Part shown: positions 16,724-25,739 of the stretch, piece after piece | Layout of the letters: the number at the start of each line of letters is the position of its first letter | How positions within the stretch are numbered: the first letter of the stretch is position 1 | DNA from: JBCCGE01 sp039029455 | GTDB taxonomy: Bacteria > Pseudomonadota > Gammaproteobacteria > Arenicellales > Poriferihabitantaceae | Assembly: GCA_039029455.1 (NCBI GenBank) | Contig: JBCCGE010000011.1 | Location: 1 to 54,221 of the forward strand | DNA length: 54,221 nt | Direction of reading: 5' to 3' | Program-made: the position numbers and the translations under genes | Notes under the pieces: generated by a model | What the model was told of the DNA's origin: nothing | What the model saw: only the letters and a program-made list of their open reading frames with translations | The model's database searches: none

Positions 16724-18598
16724 TTAAGAGTTACCTAAAGACTGTCTCAGGGAATAGTCTTCGTTTTCCAGCGTAAGGTTGATGTTGTAGTAAGGATCAC
16801 CTGACTCGAAGAGTTGCGCCCACTTTTTTCTGAGAGATCTTTGCTCGCGCTCCAGGCGCCGCGCATTTTGTCCTTCAAAATCAGATCCACGAGTGATGGA
16901 TTCGTGGTGAATCGCTTCGCAATCATTAATCTGAACATTGCGCAGACCCATGCTGGAAAGTCGCAGGCAAAAGTCGACGTCATTGAGACCAATGCCGAAA
17001 TCCGACTCGTCGAACCCGCCGGCGCGGTCAAATTTGGTGCGGGATACCATCATCATGGCCGCGGTGACAGCACTGACGTTTGATACAATCTTGAGCCGGC
17101 AAAAATAACCATTCAATGACGCCGGAAACTTTTTGAAAGGGTGGCCGGCAGACTGGTTGATGCCAATGACAATTCCGGCATGCTGGATGGATCTGTTGGG
17201 ATACAGAAGCTTTACACCAACTGCACCAATTTCATCACGCTGGGCGTACGACAGCATGCGCTCAATCCAGTCACTCGAAACTATTTCAATGTCATTGTTG
17301 AGCAGGACAATAAATTCTCCATCGGACGCCAGCACTCCGCGATTGCAAAGAGCAGAATAGTTGAAATCTGAACTGTCCTTCACAACTTTTATATTGGACT
17401 GTTGACCGCGCCATTTTTCCAGGATATCGACGGTCCGGCTTTCAACGCTTCCGTTGTCTACCGCAACGACTTCGATGTTTTTCCACTGGGTTGATTCGAA
17501 TACGCCGTGCAGGCATTTGTCCAGCAATTCGGGTCTGTCTCTGAACGGTACGACAATGCTGATTTTCGGGTTGTTGACGATTTCACGACGCACGGAATAC
17601 GTGCCGGGCAATTCGCCTTTTGTTATCTGAGAGTCTGTATTTATGCGGTTATAGCGATCTGTCAATGCGCGCAATCCGGCACTCCAGGCATAATCTTTTT
17701 CCTGATGTCCCATTGCCGTTGAACCGGGAATTTCACGCCAGGAGTAGAGCACCGAGGGAATATGGCCAACCCGACGGGTCAGCTCTGTGACCCGCAGCCA
17801 GAGATCGTAGTCCTGCGCGCCATCGAATCCTGTCCGAAACCCACCCGCTTCCTCTGCGATGGATTTTCTGACGATCACGACATGGCCGAAATAGTTCTGT
17901 GACTCCAGAAGCTCGGGTGAATAGCCGGGCTTGAAGAACGGAGAGTGTCGTCTGCCGTTCGGCGCCAGTTTGTCTTCGTCTGAGTAGATAAGATCAAGTG
18001 CCGGGTCACGTTCCAGCTCGCAGGCTGCAAGGTAAAGCGCCCGAGGATCGATGACATCATCGTGGTCCATCATCACAAGATAGTCTCCGCCAGACATGCC
18101 CATTGCAATCGCAGTGGCGCCTGCGATACCGCGGTTTTCATCACTCAGGTGAATCCTGATTCTGCTGTCAGCCTTTTTTCGGTCTTCAAGTGCAGACCGG
18201 ATTGCGTCATCACCTGATGCATCGTCAACCAGACACAACTCCCAGTGTGGATAGATTTGCGCACACACCGAGTCTATGGTTGTGTGCAGCAGATCGACAT
18301 CAACACGGTAAACAGGAATCAGGATCGAAAACCTGACCGGATGGGTATAGCTTTTGATATGAACTGACGCCTCGTCAAGCCGCTGCGAGGTCCACTGTCC
18401 GGCGTTCAGAAACCGGTCGTATCCAACATCATAAACCCCTGCTGCTGTATTTCCGGTCAGGCGTGACAGCGAACGCATGAGATGAACGTTCAGCCTGTGT
18501 CCAAGTGCGATCCAACCCTGATCCCGCACCACAGCGCGAGCTCTTTGCAGATAGGTGATGTGTTGCCGCACCGGGTTTACTTTAGCGCGGCGATACAC
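16724..18598 (-). CDS. Tandem-domain glycosyltransferase family 2 protein
   Basis: A 624-residue protein with two GT-A domains. Domain 1 (about residues 88-310) has FSILIPVYRVDVDLLHTTID, the VDDASGDD motif and the metal-binding MMDHDDVID. Domain 2 (about 345-580) has ISIVVPFRDRPELLDKCLHG, VAVDNGS and LLNNDIEI, plus a GIGLNDVDFCLR acid-rich motif. Such double-GT2 enzymes often make alternating linkages or extend rhamnan-type chains. The N-terminal 85 residues are unassigned. The start is a GTG inside the end of the upstream methyltransferase gene (22-base overlap), so the two form an operon. It converges on wzt and probably serves the same glycan. Confidence 0.9.
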   Translation of the reverse strand: MYRRAKVNPVRQHITYLQRARAVVRDQGWIALGHRLNVHLMRSLSRLTGNTAAGVYDVGYDRFLNAGQWTSQRLDEASVHIKSYTHPVRFSILIPVYRVDVDLLHTTIDSVCAQIYPHWELCLVDDASGDDAIRSALEDRKKADSRIRIHLSDENRGIAGATAIAMGMSGGDYLVMMDHDDVIDPRALYLAACELERDPALDLIYSDEDKLAPNGRRHSPFFKPGYSPELLESQNYFGHVVIVRKSIAEEAGGFRTGFDGAQDYDLWLRVTELTRRVGHIPSVLYSWREIPGSTAMGHQEKDYAWSAGLRALTDRYNRINTDSQITKGELPGTYSVRREIVNNPKISIVVPFRDRPELLDKCLHGVFESTQWKNIEVVAVDNGSVESRTVDILEKWRGQQSNIKVVKDSSDFNYSALCNRGVLASDGEFIVLLNNDIEIVSSDWIERMLSYAQRDEIGAVGVKLLYPNRSIQHAGIVIGINQSAGHPFKKFPASLNGYFCRLKIVSNVSAVTAAMMMVSRTKFDRAGGFDESDFGIGLNDVDFCLRLSSMGLRNVQINDCEAIHHESITRGSDFEGQNARRLEREQRSLRKKWAQLFESGDPYYNINLTLENEDYSLRQSLGNS

Positions 18599-19392
18599 GC
18601 AATCCAGGCAGGATCGTTCCTGCCCGTGTCGGTTTCAATGTATCGTGATCCTTCGTCATCCTCCTCGTACCAGAAAACACGACTGCTGCTGAATCCGGCC
18701 TCGATGAGAATTTCCAGAATCTCCGGCAGAGACCAGATTCGCCAGCGATACTGATAGGCGTTGTGAATTTCAGAGCCGTCTGGAAAACGATAGTGAATTG
18801 CGAGGTCTGCGGTGTTGTCCACGGGACAGATGTTAGTTTGATGCCAGACCGAGATGAAGTCGCCCATATCAGCCTCTGATTCTTCTTCGATCAGACTTTC
18901 GAATCCTCCGTGGGAATCCAGCAGTAAAACACCGTCCGGGGCCAGGTCCTGATAGCAGCATCTGAAATATTCGATCATTTCCTGTCGGGTTCGAAAAACC
19001 CAATAGGAAAAGTTAAATGCACAGCGAACATCCGGATGTCGAAGCGAGGGTTCCCGCACGTCGGCAAGATGCAGGGTTGCACGATTTTTATCCATGCCGA
19101 GGGGATCGAAATTGTTACGCTTGCCCCACTCCAGAGGCTCGGGGTCGTTGTCGAATCCCTCCCCTGAAAACTCGTGACCGTGACGAATCCATTCCGCCAG
19201 TATTGCCGCGGTTCCACAAAAATCTTCTCTTAGATGATGCGCACTGCGCTGTCGGCACTGGAAATACAAATCCTTGATCAGCTCAACATCCAGGTCCGGC
19301 GACTGCACCGCCTGCTGATAAATCGCGTAGCGATCAACGAGTTCGGCGATTAATGCCGGTTCAGTTTGTTGGTGTTCGGCTTCGAGGGACAC
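18577..19392 (-). CDS. Class I SAM-dependent methyltransferase
   Basis: A 271-residue cytoplasmic protein. The SAM-binding region is LREDFCGTAAILAEWIRHG, in which DFCGTA replaces the usual GxGxG motif, followed by an acidic GFDNDPEPLEWGKR; this variant defines a common but poorly studied bacterial methyltransferase family. Later motifs include AFNFSYWVFRTRQEM and DGVLLLDSHGG. It overlaps and is translationally coupled to the tandem glycosyltransferase, which suggests, but does not prove, a role in modifying the glycan. Relatives also occur outside glycan clusters, so the substrate stays open. Confidence 0.82.
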   Translation of the reverse strand: MSLEAEHQQTEPALIAELVDRYAIYQQAVQSPDLDVELIKDLYFQCRQRSAHHLREDFCGTAAILAEWIRHGHEFSGEGFDNDPEPLEWGKRNNFDPLGMDKNRATLHLADVREPSLRHPDVRCAFNFSYWVFRTRQEMIEYFRCCYQDLAPDGVLLLDSHGGFESLIEEESEADMGDFISVWHQTNICPVDNTADLAIHYRFPDGSEIHNAYQYRWRIWSLPEILEILIEAGFSSSRVFWYEEDDEGSRYIETDTGRNDPAWIACIAALK

Positions 19393-19457
19393 GTTGGATC
19401 AGAGGCTGGAGACTAAACAGAAAACGAGGCACTAAGGAGCGGGCGGCCGGGGGCGGT

Positions 19458-19466
19458 TGATATAAT
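19458..19466 (+). promoter_or_regulatory. Extended -10 promoter element before rsmG
   Basis: TGATATAAT fits the extended -10 consensus TGnTATAAT, and there is no good -35 box at the normal distance, as often seen with extended -10 promoters. Transcription would start near 19473, one base before the rsmG ATG at 19474, so the message could be leaderless or nearly so. Confidence 0.5.
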
Positions 19467-19473
19467 TGAACCC

Positions 19474-20109
19474 ATGAGCAGGGGTCAATTTAACACAGAA
19501 TCATTGCGGGACGGATGTCTTCAGCTTGGCTTTGAGTTTACTGAAGATCAGTTGCATCACATGCTTGAACACCTGAGATACATGCAGGTCTGGAATCGCA
19601 AACTGAATCTGACCTCAATTGACTCCGCTGAAGATATGATCACTCACCACGTCCTCGATTCACTGGCGCTGCGCAGCTGGACAAAAGGAGATCGGCTGCT
19701 GGATATGGGCACGGGCGGGGGGTTTCCGGGAATGCCACTGGCAATAGCGAATCCGAATTCCCGATGGACGCTTCTCGACAGCAGAAACCGACGTATTGAG
19801 TTTCTTCGATTTGTATGTGGTCAGTTGCAACTGGATAACGCTGAGCTGGTTACCGCTCGATTGGAAAATTACCGGCCGCAGGCAAAATTTGATACGCTCG
19901 TGTCTCGTGCATTTACCTCACTTGCGGAAATGATAAGCCTTTCGCGGCAACTGCAGCATCCCGGCTGCCGGTTGTTGGCGATGAAAGGAAAGCACCCGCA
20001 GCATGAAGTAAGTGAACTGGAGTCCGGATTACAGGATAGAGCAAGGATAGAAGCTGTCCGGGTGCCCAATTTGGATGCCGATCGCCACGTGGTCATTATA
20101 GACTTCTGA
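19474..20109 (+). CDS. rsmG: 16S rRNA (guanine-527-N7)-methyltransferase
   Basis: Methylates N7 of G527 in 16S rRNA using SAM. It is 211 residues, close to the E. coli enzyme (207). Recognisable features are the N-terminal helices with MQVWNRKLNLTSI, the HHVLDSLAL stretch, SAM motif I LLDMGTGGGFPGMPLAI and the conserved VSRAFTSLAEM and KGKHPQHE segments. The ATG has no Shine-Dalgarno sequence, and a promoter -10 element ends only seven bases before it. In many gammaproteobacteria this gene precedes parA and parB, as here; mnmG, its usual upstream partner, is absent and replaced by the glycan region. Confidence 0.96.
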   Translation: MSRGQFNTESLRDGCLQLGFEFTEDQLHHMLEHLRYMQVWNRKLNLTSIDSAEDMITHHVLDSLALRSWTKGDRLLDMGTGGGFPGMPLAIANPNSRWTLLDSRNRRIEFLRFVCGQLQLDNAELVTARLENYRPQAKFDTLVSRAFTSLAEMISLSRQLQHPGCRLLAMKGKHPQHEVSELESGLQDRARIEAVRVPNLDADRHVVIIDF

Positions 20110-20146
20110 CTTCGATCGGCCTGCCGTTTTCGTACGCATAGATATT

Positions 20147-20941
20147 GTGAGCAGATTACTCGCCATTACCAATCAAAAAGGTGGAGTGGGCAAGACCACT
20201 ACCGCTATAAATCTGGCTGCTTCGCTGACGCGCGCGGACAGTCGCGTGCTTCTTGTGGATATTGACCCTCAGGGTAATGCGACCGTAGGCAGCGGAATCG
20301 CCATGCGTGAATTGGAGTGGTCGGTTTACGAAGTCCTGCTGGGAGAACAGGAATTGCAGCAGGCCATTGTTCGCGCGGAAGCCGGATTCGATATCCTGCC
20401 TTCACACCCGGACCTTTCCGGTGCCCAGGTGGAAATGGCGGATCTTGAACATCGGGATTTTCGTCTGGCCAATGCACTCGAGTCGGTAGCGGACCGCTAC
20501 GATTTTATCGTTATCGACTGTCCGCCGGCGCTTAACGTGCTCACTGTCAATGCGTTGACCGCAGCACGTGAAGTGCTGATTCCTGTTCAGTGTGAATACT
20601 ACGCTCTGGAGGGTCTGACCAGTTTGATGGAGACCGTGTCGCTGGTCAGACAGGGACTGAATCCCGATCTTGAAGTACTGGGTCTGGTGCGCACAATGTA
20701 CGACGGGCGCAATACTCTGGCTGTTGAAGTAGCGGCACAGCTTAATGAACACTTTGGCGAAAAGCTGTTCAGAACGGTGATTCCACGCAATGTCCGGTTG
20801 GCTGAAGCGCCCAGTTACGGAAAGCCGGTAATCGATTACGACCGGCAGTGTGCGGGCAGCCAGGCCTATCTCGCGCTGGCCTGCGAAGTTCTGCGAAAAG
20901 AAAACCTTCTGGAATCTCTTACCCAGGCGGCTCACCGGTAA
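20147..20941 (+). CDS. parA: Chromosome-partitioning ATPase ParA (Soj)
   Basis: Deviant-Walker ATPase that binds DNA non-specifically and moves ParB-parS complexes during chromosome segregation. It is 264 residues starting at a GTG. Walker A is KGGVGKTTTAINLA with the signature lysine, Walker A' is LLVDIDPQGNAT and Walker B is FIVIDCPPALNVLT. The C-terminal RLAEAPSYGKPVIDYD is typical of chromosomal ParA. It is followed six bases later by parB. Confidence 0.97.
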   Translation: MSRLLAITNQKGGVGKTTTAINLAASLTRADSRVLLVDIDPQGNATVGSGIAMRELEWSVYEVLLGEQELQQAIVRAEAGFDILPSHPDLSGAQVEMADLEHRDFRLANALESVADRYDFIVIDCPPALNVLTVNALTAAREVLIPVQCEYYALEGLTSLMETVSLVRQGLNPDLEVLGLVRTMYDGRNTLAVEVAAQLNEHFGEKLFRTVIPRNVRLAEAPSYGKPVIDYDRQCAGSQAYLALACEVLRKENLLESLTQAAHR

Positions 20942-20947
20942 AGAATT

Positions 20948-21874
20948 ATGGCCGCCAAGAAAAAATCTCGTCTGGGCAAAGGTTTGGGTGCACTGCTGGG
21001 CGATGTCAAGCAAACCACTTCTCCTGAAGGCGTAAAAACCGCGGCGTCGCAATCGGATACGGATTCGACACCGTCGACACCGCAAACCGGATCGACCAGC
21101 GCACTGAAGTCAATCTCGATTGAACTGCTGCAACGAGGCCAGTATCAACCTCGCATGCAGATGGATAAGGCGGCGTTGCAGGAGCTCGCAGACTCAATTT
21201 CGAAACAGGGTGTGATCCAGCCGCTTCTGGTGCGACCAACAGGAAAAGGTGAATTCGAAATTATTGCGGGTGAGCGGCGATGGCGCGGAGCACAACTTGC
21301 CGGCTTGACGGAAGTGCCCGCTGTGGTTCGCGACATGCCCGATCAGACTGCGATGGCGGTGGCACTGATCGAGAATATCCAGCGCCAGGATCTGAACGCG
21401 ATTGAAGAAGCCAAAGGCTTTTCCCGATTGCTCGATGAATTTGGCCTGACCCATCAGGAAATTGCAGAATCCGTCGGTCGATCCCGAGTCGCAGTCAGCA
21501 ACCTATTGCGATTGCTGAATCTCCATTCCACCGTTCAAGGTATGGTGGAAAAAGGTGATATTGAGATGGGTCATGCACGCTCTTTGCTGTCACTGCCGGA
21601 GAATGACCAACCCACAGCCGCCCGTCAGATTGCCGGAGCAGGTATGTCAGTTCGACAAGCCGAGACGTTGGTAAAGCGATTACTCAAAGGCGGCAACGAC
21701 AAAAAATCCGATTCTGCGAAAACCAAAAGCGCCGACATAGAGCATCTCGAAGACGAATTGTCCAAAAAGATCGGCGCCAGCGTTACGATTCAGCACGGCA
21801 ATAAAAAAGGCAAACTCATTATTCAATACCATTCTTTGGATGAACTCGACGGCATTTTGTCGAGAATCAGGTAA
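20948..21874 (+). CDS. parB: Chromosome-partitioning protein ParB
   Basis: DNA-binding CTPase that loads at parS sites near the origin and works with ParA. It is 308 residues: a basic start (KKKSRLGKGLGALLGD, the ParA-contact region), the CTP-binding N-domain with QPLLVRPTGKGEFEIIAGE and RRWRGAQLAGL, the helix-turn-helix around LTHQEIAESVGRSRVAVSNLLRLL, and a C-terminal dimerisation domain ending in YHSLDELDGILSRIR. The linker at about 20-55 is Ser/Thr-rich. No obvious parS 16-mer was noticed in the window. Confidence 0.97.
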   Translation: MAAKKKSRLGKGLGALLGDVKQTTSPEGVKTAASQSDTDSTPSTPQTGSTSALKSISIELLQRGQYQPRMQMDKAALQELADSISKQGVIQPLLVRPTGKGEFEIIAGERRWRGAQLAGLTEVPAVVRDMPDQTAMAVALIENIQRQDLNAIEEAKGFSRLLDEFGLTHQEIAESVGRSRVAVSNLLRLLNLHSTVQGMVEKGDIEMGHARSLLSLPENDQPTAARQIAGAGMSVRQAETLVKRLLKGGNDKKSDSAKTKSADIEHLEDELSKKIGASVTIQHGNKKGKLIIQYHSLDELDGILSRIR

Positions 21875-21920
21875 CGCTGAATTATAGGGGGGAAGCAGGG
21901 AGCCGCCCCGAAAGCCAGTG

Positions 21921-22817
21921 TTACTGGGGAATGGGCTGGCAGCTGGTGTTCAGTTCGTCGCCGACACCTGTGAAATTGAAGATACAGATTGGATCACCTG
22001 TTACCGAGCCGGTCAAAATGGAGTGACTCACATACGTTTCGTTAACTGTAATTCCAGTGCCCGCTCGGATACTTTGATCGTCGCCGACAATTCTGCTGCG
22101 ATGAATGCTGGCAGTGGAGCTGGTGTCATTGACGTTAACTCCCCAGTCGACACTGCCGCCGGTTACAGAAACCGTGCTGTGATCCAGTTTCGCTCGACTG
22201 CCGCTGTCGAGGAGTATTCTCATCTGGCCGACGGTGCTTCCATCGACGAATGCATCAACGTCTTTCAGAATCAGGTTGGATGACATGTTGTGGATCCCAA
22301 AGTCATTGCCGGAACCGTCGACAATACGCACTCGCACACTGGTCATTGCGAAGGTAACGCCATTGTTTGCGACGCCCCATACCTGAGAAGAGGTGGAATC
22401 CTGATTCTCAAGAGTCAGATGTTGCAGATGGGTGTTGTCTGCACCAACGAGCAGTGCCCCGGATCCATCCTGTGACGATGAACCGACCGACCCAATGATC
22501 TTTGTAATATTCTTCCCACTACCCGTGATGTTGACATGCTCCTTCATCGACAGTTGATTGTTGCTGATATCGTAGACACCCGGAGCGACAAAAATCAGGT
22601 GGGGGTTTGATTCCCCTGCTTCATCAATGGATTCCAGCGCGTCAAAAGGGTTGTCAAAGTCTCCATTGCGTTTGGCAACGGTCACCACATTGGATACGGC
22701 TTCAGCATCACCGCCCAGAGGAATGATGACAACGCCGTTTTGTGACAGAGTCACAGACGAAAACGCATATCCGACAATAAGAGTAAGCAGCTGGGCCCAT
22801 CGTTTTGCACCTAACAT
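21921..22817 (-). CDS. Exported right-handed beta-helix protein
   Basis: A 298-residue protein with a signal peptide (basic MLGAKRW, then a hydrophobic stretch to about residue 25). The mature part has the rhythm of a pectate-lyase-like parallel beta-helix: HLIFVAPGVYDIS, NITGSGKNITKIIG, LLVGADNTHLQHLTLENQ, then short alternating strands to the end. No catalytic residues of a lyase were recognised, so it may be a structural or binding surface protein. Two cysteines near the C-terminus (GDPICIF and TSCQPIPQ) could form a disulphide. It lies convergent to parB, 46 bases away, at the edge of a block inserted between parB and the ATP synthase operon. Confidence 0.7.
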   Translation of the reverse strand: MLGAKRWAQLLTLIVGYAFSSVTLSQNGVVIIPLGGDAEAVSNVVTVAKRNGDFDNPFDALESIDEAGESNPHLIFVAPGVYDISNNQLSMKEHVNITGSGKNITKIIGSVGSSSQDGSGALLVGADNTHLQHLTLENQDSTSSQVWGVANNGVTFAMTSVRVRIVDGSGNDFGIHNMSSNLILKDVDAFVDGSTVGQMRILLDSGSRAKLDHSTVSVTGGSVDWGVNVNDTSSTASIHRSRIVGDDQSIRAGTGITVNETYVSHSILTGSVTGDPICIFNFTGVGDELNTSCQPIPQ

Positions 22818-22885
22818 AAGTTCTGATCGAGGTGACTGAACTTGCGTTATTGTGTCAAATTTTTATAGAAAAAGGTTTCAGGAAC

Positions 22886-22951
22886 ATGAATAAAAAAGCG
22901 CTACTGAGTGCTTTCAGTTTTACGCTTCTGCGTGTTATCGATCCCCGGTAA
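22886..22951 (+). pseudogene. Remnant signal-peptide start of an exported protein
   Basis: A 21-codon frame beginning MNKKALLSAFSFTLL, with AGGA four bases before the ATG. It looks like the beginning of a signal peptide but stops at TAA after VIDPR, exactly where similarity to an IS3 transposase begins in the same frame. Most likely the start of an exported-protein gene cut off by the insertion-sequence remnant. A functional leader peptide is less likely. Confidence 0.4.
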
Positions 22952-22954
22952 GGA

Positions 22955-23194
22955 AGCTATGGTGCTCAATCCGGCATGAGTCGAAAAGGGGATTGCTATG
23001 ACTTTGCGGTGACGGAGAGGTTTTTCAGCAGTCTTTGAACGGAACTGTCAGATCACGAAGATTTTTCGCGCATAGGACAGGCACGAAAAAATCAGCTTGA
23101 AAACATTGAGCGGTTTTCCAATCGCCGACAAACGCATTCGTATTTGAGCTGTGTCAGTCCAGAAGACTGCGAGTGGTCAAATGCCATCAATTAA
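22955..23194 (+). pseudogene. IS3-family transposase (OrfB) C-terminal fragment, broken
   Basis: The frame reads SGMSRKGDCYDFAVTERFF and then, after a TGA at 23036-23038 where a lysine codon is expected, continues TELSDHEDFSRIGQARKNQ, FSNRRQTHSYLSC and VSPEDCEWSNAIN before TAA. This matches the C-terminal part of the DDE integrase domain of IS3-group transposases (MSRKGxCxDNAxAExFFxxLKTEL, then YNxxRxHSxLxxxSPxxxE). The catalytic Glu region is VTERFF. The N-terminal two thirds, orfA and a clear left end are missing, so this is a dead fragment. Confidence 0.85.
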
Positions 23195-23363
23195 CCGCTG
23201 TGAAAAGGTATGGCAACCTCAAGCCACGTATTTACAACTACAAGGAATCAGAATCTAAAGATGATTCGAAATCTGATCTCAAATAGCGTGGTCTATCCGC
23301 TAAAACTTTCTTACCCGATCATACGCACGAATTAAACATGATCTGCCCCTTGTTTCGCAGGGT

Positions 23364-24911
23364 TTAAATACAAACTACCGCAATATTTCCGTTAATTGAT
23401 TTAATCGGAGTGCATAATTCCGGGTCATCCAGCGATTCGGGCTCAAGCTCGCAAACCAGTTCCTGGTCAGGATCAAAGTGGTCAGGGCAGGTGTCTGCCG
23501 AATTAACAACTCCGTCGAAGTCGCGATCCGTGACCAAATTTATCGTGCCGAATTCGAACGCGCCGATATCGCAATTGTCACCGCCACCTGGGGTCGCCGC
23601 TACGGAAGCCACATCGAATGCACGCTTGATACCGCCGGAAACTACGCCAAACGAACGCTGGTCGTTGAAATCACCTGTGCATTCGCCTTTGTCCAATGCC
23701 GGGCTGATGGATACTGCCGGGTCGGGAATGGCCATGGTCGCAGTTGGCCCACCGTTCATCGCAATCGCCAACAGCGACGGATCAATGGGGACAGCATCGG
23801 TTCCGATCCAGTCGTTGTCCGCATTCGGACTGCCGGCTGTAAGACCAGATACGTCGCCGTTTGCTGCGATAAAGGTTGTGTTGGTGCCAATAAGGTTGAA
23901 CCCATTCGACGTAATCATCGAAAGACCGTTATTGCCCCCAACATACAGATTTGGAACTTTTCCGCTGCTTGAATTATCCAGGTTGCCGGCAATGATAGTG
24001 TTCTTTAAACTGACCTCAGCAACGTCTACTGCGCCGCGATAAGTTATGTTGCTGTCCGTATTGATGTTTGCGGTGTTCCCTATAATGGTCGTGTTCGTGA
24101 TGGTTGTAAGATCAGCCCTTGAGGTTATCGCCGAACCGCTACGAGAAGTCTGGTTGCCGAAGAACGTTGACAGATTAATCGTTAATGTTGAGGCTAGGGC
24201 ACCACCGCTTACTGCAATAGCCCCTCCCTGTGATCCATTGGCAGAGTTGTTAATAAACGTTGACTCTGAAACATCCACAGCACTGCCTCTTCCAACTGAG
24301 ACAGCACCAGCAGTGGATGGTCCGCCGCTTGAGTTGTTGGAGAACGTGCTGCGTCGGATGTTTAACGTGTTTTGTCCGGTAAGCGCGTTGTCAACTCGAA
24401 TTGCGCCGCCACCGTTGGTGGCAACATTCGAATCGAACACCACATTGTCAATTGTCACCACATTGCCGACTCCAACCAGTAAGCTGCCGCCACTGGTGTC
24501 TCGTCCGTTTTTAAGGGTAATGTGTTCCAGCACGTAGGTAAAATTGGGTCCTCCTGAAAACTCAAAATGCCGGCTGCTGTTGTCGCCATCAATAGACAGA
24601 TTGTTCGAGCCCAGACCTCTGATAATCAGGGAGTCAGTAATCGGGTCCAGTTCGTCAACCAGCTTGATCTCAGAGGGTGTTGCAACGAAGAACGTAATTT
24701 GATCAGAACCGGCACCGGTTCCAGCTGCACAACTGTCAACAGCCGAGTTGGTGTTGGCCGCTTCGATTGCTTCTCTGAGTGAGCATTTGTCGTCCAGAAG
24801 AGGCGGATCGTCATCGCGAATTGTCGTAACGACTATATCGTTCGCCGAGACGCTGGAAATAAACATGAAACTGATAATAAAACACTTAATAATGGAGAGA
24901 ACTGTTTTCAT
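23364..24911 (-). CDS. Exported CSLREA/beta-helix protein with choice-of-anchor-Q-like domain
   Basis: A 515-residue surface or periplasmic protein from the ATG at 24911, which gives a good signal peptide (MKTVLSIIKCFIISFMF, cleavage near VSA-ND). Starts further upstream add an atypical 37-residue tail. The mature N-terminus has the CSLREAIEAANTN motif of CSLREA proteins; the centre is a parallel beta-helix with repeated NN/GG-rich turns (STFSNNSSGG, STFINNSANGSQGG, STFFGNQTSRSG). Then come ALDKGECTGDFNDQRSFG and DNCDIGAFEFG of the choice-of-anchor-Q type, a calcium-binding-like DRDFDGVVNSADTCPD, and a C-terminal tail CTPIKSINGNIAVVCI. The tail, ending Cys-Ile, resembles that of the exported protein downstream of atpC and may be a sorting signal. 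TATACT at 24940-24945 is a possible -10 element. Confidence 0.8.
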   Translation of the reverse strand: MKTVLSIIKCFIISFMFISSVSANDIVVTTIRDDDPPLLDDKCSLREAIEAANTNSAVDSCAAGTGAGSDQITFFVATPSEIKLVDELDPITDSLIIRGLGSNNLSIDGDNSSRHFEFSGGPNFTYVLEHITLKNGRDTSGGSLLVGVGNVVTIDNVVFDSNVATNGGGAIRVDNALTGQNTLNIRRSTFSNNSSGGPSTAGAVSVGRGSAVDVSESTFINNSANGSQGGAIAVSGGALASTLTINLSTFFGNQTSRSGSAITSRADLTTITNTTIIGNTANINTDSNITYRGAVDVAEVSLKNTIIAGNLDNSSSGKVPNLYVGGNNGLSMITSNGFNLIGTNTTFIAANGDVSGLTAGSPNADNDWIGTDAVPIDPSLLAIAMNGGPTATMAIPDPAVSISPALDKGECTGDFNDQRSFGVVSGGIKRAFDVASVAATPGGGDNCDIGAFEFGTINLVTDRDFDGVVNSADTCPDHFDPDQELVCELEPESLDDPELCTPIKSINGNIAVVCI

Positions 24912-25540
24912 TGAATGATATTTTTGTTTTTCTGAGCGAAGTATACTGCTTTCGCCAGCGGAAACAGCAGCGAACTGATTGTTAGATCCCTCCACTCCTA
25001 AGCGACGATACAAAGGATTCATTCACCAAATGTATCGGGTGTGTTTTTTCATAACGAGAGGGCGCAGATAAATCCGTCAATCGGCGGAGGGTAAAATCAA
25101 AACTCAGGGAACCACCCGAAAATTTTCTATAGCCCAGAGGGGTAACAGTGAACTCATTTTTTGGTGTCAGCAATAAAGTCCGAATCAGGCAATCTGTTGA
25201 GATTGCTGTTGCCGGGTACTGACGGAAAGATATCCACAGGCAACATTTTTGCCATTGGGCAGTATCGCTAGCGGAATAACAACGGCGTTGCGACCGCAGC
25301 CTGCGTGCCTATTGTGCTTTGTCTTTCGAGATTGCCGCAATCGCTTCCGCTCCTGCAGTGTAATGGAATGAGGTCCCTTTCGTTGTTGCCATTCCACCCA
25401 TTATTGCGAGCCGCAGGCACAGGAATTTTAGGTTGCGAATCGCCAACATTTTGCGCTCCGATATCGATGCGAGTGCTGCGATGCAATCTCGCGCAGATGA
25501 CAGGTTACGTGCTATTTTTCTCCGAGTATTTGCCGCGATA

Positions 25541-25570
25541 TTGACGCTTTCGTACAGTTAAAACTATAAT
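25541..25570 (+). promoter_or_regulatory. Sigma-70 promoter of the atp operon
   Basis: TTGACG at 25541-25546, an 18-base spacer and a perfect TATAAT at 25565-25570. Transcription would start near 25577, giving a leader of about 160 bases before atpI. This is the best consensus promoter noticed in the window, as expected for a highly expressed housekeeping operon. Confidence 0.8.
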
Positions 25571-25577
25571 CCGGCGC

Positions 25578-25602
25578 CCCTGAAAGTGATAATCGTTCAG
25601 GG
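25578..25602 (+). other. Hairpin at the 5' end of the atp mRNA
   Basis: CCCTGAA at 25578-25584 pairs perfectly with TTCAGGG at 25596-25602 across an 11-base loop. It starts at the predicted transcription start, so it would form a 5'-terminal stem-loop, a structure known to protect mRNAs from 5'-dependent decay. There is no U-tract after it, so it is unlikely to be a terminator. Confidence 0.45.
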
Positions 25603-25739
25603 AGAGCGGTACCGTCGCTACACATGGCATTATTTGTGCGTATAATCAATAAGTTACGCCGCCCAGTGAGAGGCCGAGAGAGAGCTTCCACGCCCTGAGG
25701 CAAGGCAAATCGTCGACTGCAGAGAGGGGTTAATTAATA

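Larger units (their letters stand above)
22818..23363. other. Decayed intergenic region between two exported-protein genes
   Basis: About 550 bases between two minus-strand genes. The centre is occupied by the truncated signal-peptide frame and the IS3 transposase fragment. The remainder, including about 170 AT-rich bases after 23194, shows no gene, terminator or matched IS end that I can support. Confidence 0.5.
24912..25739. other. Long intergenic region upstream of the ATP synthase operon
   Basis: About 830 bases. The left end should hold the promoter of the exported-protein gene and the right 200 bases hold the atp promoter and leader. Between about 25020 and 25530 several short frames on both strands match nothing I recognise, and base composition is ordinary. 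It may contain a degraded gene. A single DnaA-box-like ATATCCACA near 25230 is not enough to suggest an origin. Confidence 0.5.

Noticed and set aside
20080..20100. CACGTG-containing sequence at the end of rsmG as a parS site
   Set aside because: The flanks do not match the parS 16-mer; only the central hexamer is shared.
25225..25240. DnaA-box-like sequence near the parB-atpI interval
   Set aside because: A single imperfect box without AT-rich unwinding region or further boxes; not evidence for an origin.
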